A DNA stretch of 53,022 bases from Bacteroidetes bacterium 43-16 (GTDB lineage: Bacteria; Bacteroidota; Bacteroidia; Chitinophagales; Chitinophagaceae): the NCBI GenBank assembly GCA_001897525.1, contig MKTB01000004.1:184012-237033 (forward strand), read 5' to 3'. A model generated the notes under the pieces. The model ran no database searches. It saw only the letters and a program-made list of their open reading frames with translations, and was not told the DNA's origin. The translations under genes were made by a program, and so were the position numbers. Position 1 is the stretch's first letter, and the number at the start of each line of letters is the position of its first letter. Of the stretch, positions 27,410 to 35,990 are shown in pieces.

Positions 27410-28285
27410 ATGGGTATTTCCAAGAGACATCACTATATCCCGCAATTCCTCATAAAGCGATTTGCTGACAAAGACAATATGCTTTATCTCTACGACAAGG
27501 AGAAACAGGCTTTTGCAAAAGAAAAAAGAAGTCCCAAATCTGTCTTTTTCGAAATGAACAGAAATACCTGGTACTTTGAAGGAACGCCTAATGACAACAT
27601 GGAAAAACTCTATGCCGAACTTGATGAGAAATTTTCAAAAGATATAGTAGAAATATCACGTACAGGCATTATTACTGAAGAGGCGTTAACATCCATATTG
27701 GTCATGGCATCATCCATGAAATGGCGATTACCATCAAATGATGATCTCTTTGATGCCAAACATAAAGAATACCCTTATGATAAACTCCCTATCAACATTG
27801 TAATCAAAAGGGAGGATGGTTCCGACCACAAGGAAGCATTGGAATATCTAATGAACTCAGAATTATTTAAACAAACAAAAAAATTGATCTTTCCCTTTCT
27901 TCCTTTCTATGACAACCTTAACATCAGTAAAGAAAAATTACTGCAGGTACACCGCAATAGTTATGTAAATACCAATCCCAACATCAAATCAATTCTTGGC
28001 GATGCCCCATTGATAGAAAGCGACACTAATAATCTTGAAGATTTTGGCAATTTCATATTACCACTTAGTAGCAGCGAAACATTTATTTGCAATGATTCGC
28101 AGACAAAACGTGTTCAGAATATTGCATTCTATCTTAATAAGGATTTAGCAATGTTCCATCAGGCTAAAAAATATGTCGTAAGTAATGATATAGAGTATCT
28201 TAAGCAGATTATAGATGCTTATTCCCAGCTTCAAGCTAATGGGCAGGTAGAAATAATATCCCGCTACTTGTTTCGGTTAGCCTAA
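27410..28285 (+). CDS. DUF4238 family protein
   Basis: A 291-residue protein opening with RHHYIPQFLIKRFAD (residues 6-20), the signature of DUF4238, followed by YDKEKQAFAKEKRSPKS. The centre has MASSMKWRLPSND, and the later part SNDIEYLKQIIDAY. The family is widespread in phage- and plasmid-rich regions, and its biochemical activity is not established to my knowledge. Its ATG comes one base after the stop of the HExxH gene, which means coupled translation. A terminator follows 20 bases after the stop, closing a two-gene unit. Confidence 0.75.
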   Translation: MGISKRHHYIPQFLIKRFADKDNMLYLYDKEKQAFAKEKRSPKSVFFEMNRNTWYFEGTPNDNMEKLYAELDEKFSKDIVEISRTGIITEEALTSILVMASSMKWRLPSNDDLFDAKHKEYPYDKLPINIVIKREDGSDHKEALEYLMNSELFKQTKKLIFPFLPFYDNLNISKEKLLQVHRNSYVNTNPNIKSILGDAPLIESDTNNLEDFGNFILPLSSSETFICNDSQTKRVQNIAFYLNKDLAMFHQAKKYVVSNDIEYLKQIIDAYSQLQANGQVEIISRYLFRLA

Positions 28286-28305
28286 GTAGCACAATCATAA
28301 CATTT

Positions 28306-28336
28306 AAAGGCGGACAGTTCTGATCCGTCTTTTTTT
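28306..28336 (+). terminator. Terminator of the HExxH/DUF4238 unit
   Basis: AAAGGCGGA pairs with TCCGTCTTT (one G-U) around a 9-base loop, followed by a long T run. Confidence 0.8.
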
Positions 28337-28824
28337 ATGAACATACTTATTACTTAAAGCACATTCACTTCTACGGAACACTCCTATTGCCATGAAGAAG
28401 CTTTGAAAGAACGTATCGATCAATCAAAAAAATCTTTACTTCTATCCCCAACAACATTTTCCATTACCGTTTAGGTAGCTTCCTAGACCAAAATACTTCT
28501 AAACAGCAAAAGGTCTTTAAAAAATTCTGTTACCTAAAAATGCAGATTTTGTAATCACTTAGACCATTTCCCAATGCCTTTTCCATAGGCTTCCACAGTG
28601 CTTTTTATTCAAGAACCGGTATGCTGGTTTTGTCCCATTTCAAGAGCAAAGGTATGATCGTGTTCTTAACCCAGAAACAAGGTCATGGCCCTTGGGTTTG
28701 ACAAAAAATCTCCACCCATGCGGGTTGTATTTGTTTGACAAAACCTTGTTTCTGCTAAACACTAACCTTTTATGCTCGTGAAACGAAACAAAGCATACTC
28801 CGGCTCTTTAGACGAATAAAAAAA
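28337..28824. other. Gene-free structured region upstream of ssb
   Basis: No credible gene. CAGAAACAAGGT (28672-28683) is repeated inverted at 28743-28754. Inside the pair lie two direct copies of GTTTGACAAAA (28696-28706 and 28733-28743) flanking a small hairpin ACCC-ATGC-GGGT. Such nested repeats could be a replication or transfer origin, or a binding site for an element regulator. Nothing in the sequence decides between these. Confidence 0.45.
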
Positions 28825-28953
28825 ATGTCAGTAATGGAAAAATACAGCATTGGAAATGGTAACAGAGTGAAACGAAACTTCAGCACCTCCTCTCATTACC
28901 GAATAAATCTAAAAAAAACAAATCAGAACAAATTTCATAACGCAAAAAAGTAG
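28825..28953 (+). CDS. Possible small basic peptide upstream of ssb
   Basis: 42 codons from ATG 28825 to TAG 28951-28953, beginning MSVMEKYSIGNGNRVKRN and ending FHNAKK. It stops 5 bases before the ssb ATG, so it could be a leader peptide or a small basic protein. There is no similarity I recognise. The frame may be chance in an A-rich leader. Confidence 0.25.
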   Translation: MSVMEKYSIGNGNRVKRNFSTSSHYRINLKKTNQNKFHNAKK

Positions 28954-28958
28954 AAATC

Positions 28959-29351
28959 ATGAACATCACAGGAAGACTGACAAAGGATGCGGATGTACGC
29001 ACAACGTCACAGGACAGACAAGTAGTAAACTTTTCGATAGCGACAAACGACAGCTACCGAAACAAACAGGGCGAGCGCATAGAGCAAACGACCTATTTCG
29101 ACTGCTCCTATTGGATAAGCCCGAAAGTAGCCAAGATACTAACCAAAGGCACTTTGGTGGAACTCACAGGCAGGGTAAGTGCAAGAGCGTGGACAGGCAA
29201 TGACGGCGAAGCACACGCAGGACTGAATTTCCATACCTCAAACATCAAACTGCACGGAGGTAGCAAGAAATCAGAAACCGTACAAGCTACTGCACAAACG
29301 GCAGGTAACAGTACAGCGGGACAAGGCACAGAGGATGATCTCCCATTTTAA
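28959..29351 (+). CDS. ssb: Single-stranded DNA-binding protein
   Basis: 130 residues: an OB-fold (NITGRLTKDADVRTT, VVNFSIATNDSYRNK, TYFDCSYWISPKVAKIL, LVELTGRVSARAW) and a flexible tail ending in the acidic tip DDLPF that recruits partner proteins. Element-borne SSBs protect the transferred strand and assist replication after conjugation. It opens the plus-strand maintenance block that includes DUF932 and PRTRC genes. Confidence 0.93.
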   Translation: MNITGRLTKDADVRTTSQDRQVVNFSIATNDSYRNKQGERIEQTTYFDCSYWISPKVAKILTKGTLVELTGRVSARAWTGNDGEAHAGLNFHTSNIKLHGGSKKSETVQATAQTAGNSTAGQGTEDDLPF

Positions 29352-29395
29352 CAACAAGTATTCAATCATTTTTTAACATCAAAATTTTAAGCATC

Positions 29396-30469
29396 ATGGC
29401 ACATAATATCAATTTCAACGAGAGAACAGGACGTTATTCATTCTTTAGCGTACAACAAAAAGCGTGGCACGGTTTGGGGCAAATTGTAGAACAATACCCA
29501 ACAAGCGAGGAAGCTATCAAGTATGCAGGGTTAGATTATGAAGTCGTAAAATCCCCACTGTTTACCAAAGGTTCGGGTATTATCGAAACTTCGGGCGGTA
29601 TCGAGATAGGCAGTAGCGAATTGGAAGTACCTAACTATTTCGCCAACATACGCGCAGATAACAATGCAGTATTGGGCGTAGTGGGTAAAGATTACCATAT
29701 CGTACAGAACCGTGAAGCCTTTAATTTCTTTGATGCCATTGTAGGCGGTGGCGAGGGAATTTTATACGAAACCGCAGGAGCGTTAGGCAACGGAGAACGC
29801 ATTTTTATCACAGCCAAACTGCCCGACTATATCCGTGTAGGCAATGGCGATGATGTAACGGAAAAGTACATTTTCCTAACCACTTCGCACGATGGTAGCG
29901 GAAGTATTACAGCCGCATTTACTCCTATCAGGATTGTATGCCAAAATACGCTGAATGCCTCCTTACGTAGTATGACCAACGTAGTCCGTATAAAACATAC
30001 TTCGGGAGCAAAACAACGTATTGAGAACGCTCACAAGATTATGGGACTTGCCAACACGTTGAGCAACCAATTAGAGGGCATTTTCAACGAGTGGACAAAA
30101 GTAAAAGTATCAGACCGAGAAGTAAAAAAGCTAATCCAATTGGCACTTTGCCCCAACAAGGAAACACTTGACCTACTCAAAAAAGGTGCAGAGGATGAAG
30201 TATCGACCGTATTTAAAAATGTGGTTGATGATGCTTTTAGCTATGCGATGATAAGCGACACACAACAAATGGACACGACCAAAGGTACATTGTTCGGAGC
30301 GTACAACGCTGTGACAGGCTACTATCAGAACGTAAGAAACTACAAGAACGATGAAGCCAAGCTACAGAGTATTGTATTGGGTGGTACTGCTCAACTCAAA
30401 TCACAGAAAGCATTTGAATTGTGCACCGCATTTGCTTTGAACGGTGCGGAAATCCTAAATCTTAACTAA
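29396..30469 (+). CDS. DUF932 phage/plasmid-like protein
   Basis: A 357-residue protein with the family start FNERTGRYSFFSVQQKAWHG then LG, followed by KSPLFTKGSG, DYHIVQNREAFNFFDAI and the core ITAAFTPIRIVCQNTLNASL. This is the phage/plasmid-like TIGR03299/DUF932 family, very common in Bacteroidota conjugative elements beside ssb and PRTRC genes. No activity is established to my knowledge. It follows ssb by 44 bases on the same strand. Confidence 0.87.
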   Translation: MAHNINFNERTGRYSFFSVQQKAWHGLGQIVEQYPTSEEAIKYAGLDYEVVKSPLFTKGSGIIETSGGIEIGSSELEVPNYFANIRADNNAVLGVVGKDYHIVQNREAFNFFDAIVGGGEGILYETAGALGNGERIFITAKLPDYIRVGNGDDVTEKYIFLTTSHDGSGSITAAFTPIRIVCQNTLNASLRSMTNVVRIKHTSGAKQRIENAHKIMGLANTLSNQLEGIFNEWTKVKVSDREVKKLIQLALCPNKETLDLLKKGAEDEVSTVFKNVVDDAFSYAMISDTQQMDTTKGTLFGAYNAVTGYYQNVRNYKNDEAKLQSIVLGGTAQLKSQKAFELCTAFALNGAEILNLN

Positions 30470-30477
30470 GTAACCAC

Positions 30478-30505
30478 AGGCTACCGCCTTAATCGGTGGT
30501 AGCCT
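30478..30505 (+). terminator. Hairpin after DUF932, without T run
   Basis: AGGCTACCGCC pairs with GGTGGTAGCCT (one G-U), loop TTAATC. With no T run it may attenuate or protect RNA ends, not fully terminate. Confidence 0.45.
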
Positions 30506-30521
30506 ACTATAAACAACAGCT

Positions 30522-30905
30522 ATGACAAAGGAAACCTATAAAGCAACGCTGAAACACGACACAGGCACGGTAACGCTGACAGTGGTATCACTAAGTGGAA
30601 AACAGGGAGCTATACAGCAGATAAAAACCGCAGAGGGTTGCCCCGAATGTGCCATTGCAGATATAGTGCAGATTGATAAAAATACAATACAGGATGAAAT
30701 GAAAGCAAAGACGATAGAGGAAGCCAAAAGTTTGGCCAAAGGCAAGAGCCTTGAAAAGCAATACAAAGCTGAAGCGATATACATCATCTATTGCAACAGA
30801 ACCAAGTATTTCTATATAGATACCGACAGCCTTATACGGCTATGGGAACAGCTGATAGGTTACTATGAAAATGGAACTTATACCGCTGAGAAATCACAGT
30901 CATAA
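30522..30905 (+). CDS. Conserved element protein, unknown
   Basis: 127 residues. An N-terminal beta-rich part (TYKATLKHDTGTVTLTVVS) with a CPEC pair (positions about 40-43), then a lysine-rich helix (KSLAKGKSLEKQYKAEAIY). No signal or membrane segment. I recognise the gene only by its usual place between DUF932 and PRTRC genes in Bacteroidota elements. Function unknown. Confidence 0.65.
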   Translation: MTKETYKATLKHDTGTVTLTVVSLSGKQGAIQQIKTAEGCPECAIADIVQIDKNTIQDEMKAKTIEEAKSLAKGKSLEKQYKAEAIYIIYCNRTKYFYIDTDSLIRLWEQLIGYYENGTYTAEKSQS

Positions 30906-30921
30906 CCTTAAAGCAAATGCA

Positions 30922-31260
30922 ATGGAAACTAAAGTAATAGCTACAAAGTTTGTTCGCCACGATGTTCCCGAATTGAAATCCCTGCAAAATGCAAAAGTCT
31001 ATCTATTGAGGGAAAAATTAAATAAAGGCGAAAAGATGAACAGAGCCGAAAAGAATTGGCTTGCCGAAGCCGTAAACAGAAATGCTTTTTTTAAAAGAGC
31101 CATTCCCTTGCAAGGTTATCGGTTCGGGTTTGAAGATGTGCTAAAAACCTATGTGGTAAAACAGTTCGGCAATTGGGCAGAATACAATGCTCCCGATAAA
31201 ACGAGCCTTAGAAGCATTGTTTACGGCAGGATTGACCAGATAGCAGAAATCAGTAAATAA
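30922..31260 (+). CDS. Conserved element protein, unknown
   Basis: 112 residues from ATG 30922 (METKVIATKFVRHDVPELKS). An upstream in-frame ATG at 30865 would overlap the previous gene by 41 bases and is less likely. Predicted mostly helical, basic (REKLNKGEKMNRAEKNWLAE). It lies in the same run of closely spaced genes as PRTRC E and C. No function can be assigned. Confidence 0.65.
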   Translation: METKVIATKFVRHDVPELKSLQNAKVYLLREKLNKGEKMNRAEKNWLAEAVNRNAFFKRAIPLQGYRFGFEDVLKTYVVKQFGNWAEYNAPDKTSLRSIVYGRIDQIAEISK

Positions 31261-31274
31261 CAATCAGACCAGTA

Positions 31275-31469
31275 ATGAAAATAACAGATTTACACGGTTG
31301 CGAAATTGAAGTAACCGACCTAAGGGAAGCTATCAAGACAGCTAAAAGGAACACAGGCTACAGTCACGTGGACAAAAGTTTCTCAGAGTTCGATAAAAGG
31401 CAAAAAGCCTATTGGACGGACATACACGAGAAATTGACAGCAATAAAAAAACGAATAGCAAACAATTAA
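31275..31469 (+). CDS. Small conserved element protein, unknown
   Basis: 64 residues, MKITDLHGCEIEVTDLREAI, charged and helical at the end (WTDIHEKLTAIKKRIANN). It begins 14 bases after the previous stop and ends 12 bases before PRTRC E, so it belongs to the same transcript. No recognised domain. Confidence 0.6.
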   Translation: MKITDLHGCEIEVTDLREAIKTAKRNTGYSHVDKSFSEFDKRQKAYWTDIHEKLTAIKKRIANN

Positions 31470-31481
31470 AATTTCAGAACG

Positions 31482-32081
31482 ATGAACAGCAATTTTTTCA
31501 ATCAGATACAGCAGTTGGACTTTACAGGAGTATTGCAACTGAACATTTCCAAAGGAGCAGAAAACAACCTTATCGTATCGGTTCTGCTCAACAACGAGCA
31601 GTGCGGAGATAACGCCAAAAACCTAATTCCCCCATTGACATTTAACGCCACGCCCCAGGAGTTTGACGAGGGATTTTTTCAGCAGATATCAGCACCTATC
31701 CAAACCATTTCGGGTGTAATGGTCGATATGGATAAATTCCTTAAACAAATGGAAATAGTAAAGCAGCAATCGGCAATGGAAAAAGAAAAAACCGAGAAGG
31801 CGAAAAAGGAAAAGGAAGCCAAAGACAAGAAGTTTAAAGACGGAATGGCAAAGGCTGACGAATTGGAGAAAGAGGGCAAATTCCGTGAAGCGTGGATGAA
31901 AGTTCCCGATATAGCGGAGTTTCCCGAAAAAGCAGACGAGATACGCAAACGTAAAACATCATTGTCCGACAAGTTTGCCACACCAAACCTTTTCGGAGCA
32001 ATGGAAGAAGCAACACCCGAACCGCCACAGGTGGCAGAAGTTATAGCCGATTATCCTATAGATGAAACAGACGAAGAATAA
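31482..32081 (+). CDS. PRTRC system protein E
   Basis: A 199-residue protein: beta-rich N-terminal part (FNQIQQLDFTGVLQLNIS, NLIPPLTFNATPQEFDEGFF), then a long charged coiled-coil (about 85-125, MEKEKTEKAKKEKEAKDKKF), then an acidic tail. This is the usual layout of PRTRC protein E in ParB-Related, ThiF-Related Cassettes. The cassette's biochemical job is unsettled. It is followed directly by PRTRC C. Confidence 0.8.
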   Translation: MNSNFFNQIQQLDFTGVLQLNISKGAENNLIVSVLLNNEQCGDNAKNLIPPLTFNATPQEFDEGFFQQISAPIQTISGVMVDMDKFLKQMEIVKQQSAMEKEKTEKAKKEKEAKDKKFKDGMAKADELEKEGKFREAWMKVPDIAEFPEKADEIRKRKTSLSDKFATPNLFGAMEEATPEPPQVAEVIADYPIDETDEE

Positions 32082-32107
32082 AGTGTAAATCCCAAAATCG
32101 AAAAGTC

Positions 32108-32326
32108 ATGTTATTAGCAACGCAATTAGAACGAGTTTTTATACTCAAAGATAAAGGACAGGACATCAGACTGACCGACCCCGAACCACGTTGGAGCGTG
32201 GAAGCCGTAATGAATTTTTACGCCAATATGTACCCGATACTCACAACCGCAAAAGCATCTGCACCACAGATAAAAGATGATGCGGTAGAATACAAATTTG
32301 AGAGCGTAATGGGAACGAAAGGTTGA
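32108..32326 (+). CDS. PRTRC system protein C
   Basis: 72 residues, a compact ubiquitin-like-sized protein. The wording LERVFILKDKGQDIRLTDP and EAVMNFYANMYPILTTA is typical of PRTRC C. Because the same cassette encodes a ThiF/E1-type protein, a ubiquitin-like relation between C and ThiF is tempting, but the C-terminus (SVMGTKG) lacks a clear di-glycine. Confidence 0.85.
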   Translation: MLLATQLERVFILKDKGQDIRLTDPEPRWSVEAVMNFYANMYPILTTAKASAPQIKDDAVEYKFESVMGTKG

Positions 32327-32343
32327 ACCAAATATTTAAAGCA

Positions 32344-33498
32344 ATGAACTATGCACAAACATATCCTATCGGGAACTATCACAATACCCGAACAGCAACG
32401 ACAACGGCAATTGCACCGTCAGTTAAACGAGTTCGCCAATTGGATGCAAAAGCCAAAAGATGCAAGCGAAGTACGGAAAGACAAACGCAAATCAGTACCG
32501 ACAGCAATGTTGCCAATGGTTTTCTAAACTGCACGTTTCTACCTAAACTGAAAGAAACAAAAACCGTACAGGCTTGCAGGAAATCGGATAAAACGGAAAG
32601 GGATTTTTTTCAGTCCCTTTCCAAACTTGCCGAGCATTACCAAATTGAACCTATGCACAGTAAACAATTTTCATATCCCTACAATATGGCATTGGCAATG
32701 TCGGATATGGAAGAAAAACTAAAACAAAAGGTATTGGATTGGGAAGAAATCCGTTTAGTACAGGACAGTAAGAAAACCTATTTTGTAAGTGAAGAACGCT
32801 ACAATACGGGAGCAACACTATTTTATATTCCCGTTGCTTCCCTATACCGAATGTTGCACAATCCCAAACGAAAAACAAACGCTCACTTACTATTGTCCGT
32901 TTGTGCCTATCTCTATCATATAGCCGATATTCCTTATTATAGACAGGAAGCAAGCTATCTGTATTGGATGTATGAAATGATGAACGATTGGGTTGAACAG
33001 GACGACTATACTGACGAAACGGAGGTTTATCTTTCGGAAATCAAACAAGCCGAATACATCGGGGATTATATGGAACAGCGGATTTATAACCGCATTAATC
33101 TGACCGTATTTGAACAGCGTATAAATGGGTTTAAAGTTAAAGATGATATTGACGGAGAATGTTTGAGCGTAGCAAAAGAAGCCTTTGCCCTCTATCAGAC
33201 CTACCCGAATGAAAACGTATTCCGCAATGCCAAACCTAACGGAGAAGCATCAGAGGAAGATATGGAAAACATTATCGGAATGGAAAAATACATATCCTTC
33301 TACGCAGACCACAAAGGTTGGCTAAATGAAACGCTCATAGAATCGGTTAACAACGAAATACAGGAATATGGACAAATGGAAGAACCCATTATCCAAAAAC
33401 AGTTTGACGGCAGGGATATAACTACCAATAACCTTTGTTTTGAAAACCGATTGTTTGAACTACTGCACAAGCTAAGTGATATTTTACACACCTTTTAA
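32344..33498 (+). CDS. PRTRC F-like protein (start uncertain)
   Basis: Located between PRTRC C and B, where protein F is expected. A TTG at 32323 and ATG 32344 share the frame, but the first ~60 residues look like out-of-frame translation. The convincing protein begins near 32521 or at ATG 32653 (MHSKQFSYPYNMALAM). The body is helical and aromatic (LLLSVCAYLYHIADIPYYRQ, YLYWMYEMMNDWVEQDD). It ends just before PRTRC B. See the 58-codon overlapping frame. Function unknown. Confidence 0.6.
   Translation: MNYAQTYPIGNYHNTRTATTTAIAPSVKRVRQLDAKAKRCKRSTERQTQISTDSNVANGFLNCTFLPKLKETKTVQACRKSDKTERDFFQSLSKLAEHYQIEPMHSKQFSYPYNMALAMSDMEEKLKQKVLDWEEIRLVQDSKKTYFVSEERYNTGATLFYIPVASLYRMLHNPKRKTNAHLLLSVCAYLYHIADIPYYRQEASYLYWMYEMMNDWVEQDDYTDETEVYLSEIKQAEYIGDYMEQRIYNRINLTVFEQRINGFKVKDDIDGECLSVAKEAFALYQTYPNENVFRNAKPNGEASEEDMENIIGMEKYISFYADHKGWLNETLIESVNNEIQEYGQMEEPIIQKQFDGRDITTNNLCFENRLFELLHKLSDILHTF
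32351..32527 (+). CDS. Protein-like 58-codon frame overlapping the PRTRC F-like gene start
   Basis: ATG 32351 opens MHKHILSGTITIPEQQRQRQ and continues LHRQLNEFANWMQKPKDASE to TAA at 32525-32527. This reads more like a natural protein than the overlapping frame, whose first 65 residues are unusually rich in Thr, Arg and Lys. A one-base shift back at the TTTT tract (32520-32523) would join this frame smoothly to the downstream protein (…MVF|LNCTFLPKLKE). It could be a separate small gene, the true N-terminus after a mutation, or a programmed shift. Confidence 0.5.
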   Translation: MHKHILSGTITIPEQQRQRQLHRQLNEFANWMQKPKDASEVRKDKRKSVPTAMLPMVF

Positions 33499-33508
33499 AA
33501 TTGGAATT

Positions 33509-34234
33509 ATGGAAACGGTAAATGATATAACAAAGGATTTTGGCACATTGTACCATCCAAAATCCGCTTTGGTATTCTACGAAACCAAAGGAAACAATAC
33601 CGATGTATATGTAGAGCATTTTGATATGGATAAAAACGGCAATCCTATCAACGCCCACCCATTGACAGTAAGGGAAGCTAGTGTATTGGCAAAGGCACTC
33701 AACACCGAACAGGAAAAGAACAGAGCCTTTCTGAAATCAAACGGAATATTGCCTACCAACATTCTGCACATCAATCCCAATGCAAATAAGGGAGCGGTAA
33801 TTTGGTACAGCAAAGCACAGCAACGGCAATTGTATTTTGTGGATAGTCTGCACATTCCAAGCGGAAAAGCACAAGTACCGCCAATGCTTTGGAAAGCGAG
33901 TAAAAACAGTTTGAGTGTGTTTGCCCTTGCAAGCGATCGAAGACCAACAGAAAAAACAACGCTGTATCATACACCATATTTCAATATATACGAAGACGGT
34001 AAAGTCTGTATGGGAACGGTAAGTGTAGATATTAAAAAATCCGCTTCGGTGGAAGAATTTATACAGGCTTGGGAATACTATTTTTTCAATTCCTATTTCA
34101 GCCATTTATTAGGTAACCACAATCCGATAAAAGGAAATTGCGTAGACCTTTGGAAAGACCTTATTAACACAGATAAAAATTTTCCAAAAGAAGTATTGAA
34201 AACAAATAACAAAACCCTCAAAAATCTATTATAA
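33509..34234 (+). CDS. PRTRC system protein B
   Basis: 241 residues from ATG 33509; an upstream in-frame GTG (33476) would overlap the previous gene and is unlikely. Family features: FGTLYHPKSALVFYE, LTVREASVLAKAL, KGAVIWYSKAQQRQLYF, LYHTPYFNIYEDGKVCMGTV, and a late FSHLLGNHNPIKG. Found next to ThiF-type genes in PRTRC cassettes; molecular role unknown. Its stop TAA shares a base with the ThiF ATG (TAATG), so translation is coupled. Confidence 0.85.
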   Translation: METVNDITKDFGTLYHPKSALVFYETKGNNTDVYVEHFDMDKNGNPINAHPLTVREASVLAKALNTEQEKNRAFLKSNGILPTNILHINPNANKGAVIWYSKAQQRQLYFVDSLHIPSGKAQVPPMLWKASKNSLSVFALASDRRPTEKTTLYHTPYFNIYEDGKVCMGTVSVDIKKSASVEEFIQAWEYYFFNSYFSHLLGNHNPIKGNCVDLWKDLINTDKNFPKEVLKTNNKTLKNLL

Positions 34235-35040
34235 TGGAAACAGTAAAAACAGCAGTCCATTTTACGGACAACTATTTGATAAGTCCTACCAACCCGATAG
34301 AAGTCAATTTGATTGGTGCAGGTGGCACAGGCTCAAAGGTGCTGACCGCCTTAATGGAAATGGGCCATAGCCTAACGGAATTGGGACACGCAGGTTTACA
34401 GGTGCGTTTATGGGACGATGATATTATTACGGAAGCCAATTTGGGAAGACAGCGATTTGCCCCAAGTGAAACAGGATTGTACAAATCAGTAGCCTTGATA
34501 AACCGTGTCAATCGGTTTATGGGAACAAATTGGAAAGCCGAAACCCAAAAGTTTGAACATAATGTGTTGGGTAGATTGCCCGAAAATGCAAAGGCAACGA
34601 TATACATTACTTGTGTAGATAATGTACAGGCAAGATTTGACATTGCCGAAATGCTCAAAGCTATGAGCAAACGCAGAACCAACCGTGATGAGCCTAAGTA
34701 TTGGTTAGACTTTGGTAACAGCCAACAGACAGGACAAGTCATCCTATCCACTATCGGAGAGATTAAACAACCCAACTCCGAGAAATACGAAACCGTGGCA
34801 AGCCTGCCAATGGTTACGGATGAATTTGGCGAGTTGCTCAAGACATCCGAACAGTCGGACGATACGCCAAGTTGCAGTTTAGCAGAAGCATTAGAAAAGC
34901 AGGATTTGTATATCAATGCGACATTGGCTCAAATGGGTTGCTCATTACTTTGGTCTATGTTCCGTTATGGAATGACCGAAAACAGGGGGTTCTTTCTTAA
35001 TCTGAAGAATTTTCATACCCAACCCCTAAAAGTCGCCTGA
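34234..35040 (+). CDS. PRTRC system ThiF/E1-family protein
   Basis: 268 residues, a ThiF/MoeB-type adenylating enzyme. The nucleotide loop reads NLIGAGGTGSKVLTAL, followed by LWDDDIITEANLGRQRF with the conserved Arg/Gln region and YITCVDNVQARFDI. No obvious catalytic cysteine pair for thiocarboxylate transfer, so it may adenylate only. It is the last gene of the plus-strand PRTRC block; a long hairpin follows. Confidence 0.88.
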   Translation: METVKTAVHFTDNYLISPTNPIEVNLIGAGGTGSKVLTALMEMGHSLTELGHAGLQVRLWDDDIITEANLGRQRFAPSETGLYKSVALINRVNRFMGTNWKAETQKFEHNVLGRLPENAKATIYITCVDNVQARFDIAEMLKAMSKRRTNRDEPKYWLDFGNSQQTGQVILSTIGEIKQPNSEKYETVASLPMVTDEFGELLKTSEQSDDTPSCSLAEALEKQDLYINATLAQMGCSLLWSMFRYGMTENRGFFLNLKNFHTQPLKVA

Positions 35041-35056
35041 CCCGAAAAGTCGGGCG

Positions 35057-35099
35057 GCAAAAAGACACTCCCTCCCGATGGTCGGGGCAGCCTTTTTGC
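35057..35099 (+). terminator. Terminator-like hairpin ending the PRTRC block
   Basis: GCAAAAAG (35057-35064) pairs with CTTTTTGC (35092-35099), with an inner CCCGA/TCGGG stem. Another small stem, CCCGA-AAAG-TCGGG, starts directly at the stop codon. Confidence 0.6.
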
Positions 35100-35402
35100 A
35101 TCTAAGCGGTGCAACCACTTTGCCAAAATGTACCACTCCGCATATTCCTTTCTTTGCATTTTAGCAAATAGGTTGTTACGTCTTTAATGGGATATTTATT
35201 ATCCCTTCATTGTTTTAGCAGACTTCTTTTCTTTCTACACGGCGACCAAAGAAAAGAAGCAAAAGAACGCCGCCTGATTAGGGGTCATTTTTGCCATACT
35301 ATCTGTGTAACGATGGGCTTAATTATAAAATGTACTGGTTTATAAACATACAGAAGCAGTAAGACATCAATCTTCAATGAAAGCAACTTTATTAACGCTT
35401 TG
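35100..35402. other. Gap between PRTRC block and fur-like gene
   Basis: About 300 bases without a supportable gene. Purine-rich runs (around 35230-35265) and an imperfect GGGATATT/TTATCCC repeat (35190-35206) are visible, nothing I can assign. Confidence 0.3.
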
Positions 35403-35780
35403 CTACAAAGAACAATCTTTACATGTTCCCATAAGTATGCAGTTCACACTTTCTATACGGTAGCCAGCATCTAAAGGTAGATTGACTGGCATAGCCAGGC
35501 ACTCTATAGTCTGGCATTTTGAGCATTGGAAATGAAAATGATTATCTGTAAACTTATTCTCATCGAATTTCATACGTGCAGCAAAATATTGCTTTCCGTC
35601 TTCGGCTACAATTCTGTGTGCTAAGCCGTCTTCGCAAAAGCGGTTAAGGACCCTGTAAATTGTAGCCCGGTCTATTTCGACATCTATTTTCTGCTCAATT
35701 GCTTCACGACTCAGGGCTTTTCCGGCACTAACCAATAAATCAAGTACGGCATGTTTTGAGGGTGTATTTCTACGATTCAT
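35403..35780 (-). CDS. Fur-family metal-dependent repressor
   Basis: 125 residues from ATG 35780 (MNRRNTPSKHAVLDLLV); an upstream TTG at 35801 would run into the operator. Winged-helix DNA-binding part (LSREAIEQKIDVEIDRATIY, RVLNRFCEDGLAHRI), then the dimer domain with HFHFQC and zinc cysteine pairs CSKC and CKDC. Fur, Zur and PerR cannot be told apart by reading. A perfect inverted repeat lies 20 bases upstream, a likely autoregulatory operator. The gene faces away from the methyltransferase. Confidence 0.88.
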   Translation of the reverse strand: MNRRNTPSKHAVLDLLVSAGKALSREAIEQKIDVEIDRATIYRVLNRFCEDGLAHRIVAEDGKQYFAARMKFDENKFTDNHFHFQCSKCQTIECLAMPVNLPLDAGYRIESVNCILMGTCKDCSL

Positions 35781-35800
35781 TTCTGATATTTTCAATAGCA

Positions 35801-35829
35801 AATTTAATGCAAATAAATCGCATTAAATT
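35801..35829. promoter_or_regulatory. Probable Fur-family operator
   Basis: Perfect 10-bp inverted repeat AATTTAATGC/GCATTAAATT with a 9-base spacer, just upstream of the fur-like ATG and within the divergent region shared with the methyltransferase gene. Confidence 0.6.
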
Positions 35830-35990
35830 ATTGCAATGGTGTCGCAACAATTGAAATCTTTCTTACATTTACCTAAAATAGAGTTTTCGAAGCAATATCA
35901 TTTTGGCAAAAATCCACAACGCTAAATTGCTTGACTACTTCCTGCTTATATCAGATGCAAAAATGTAGGCAGTAATATGGCTGAAACTTT

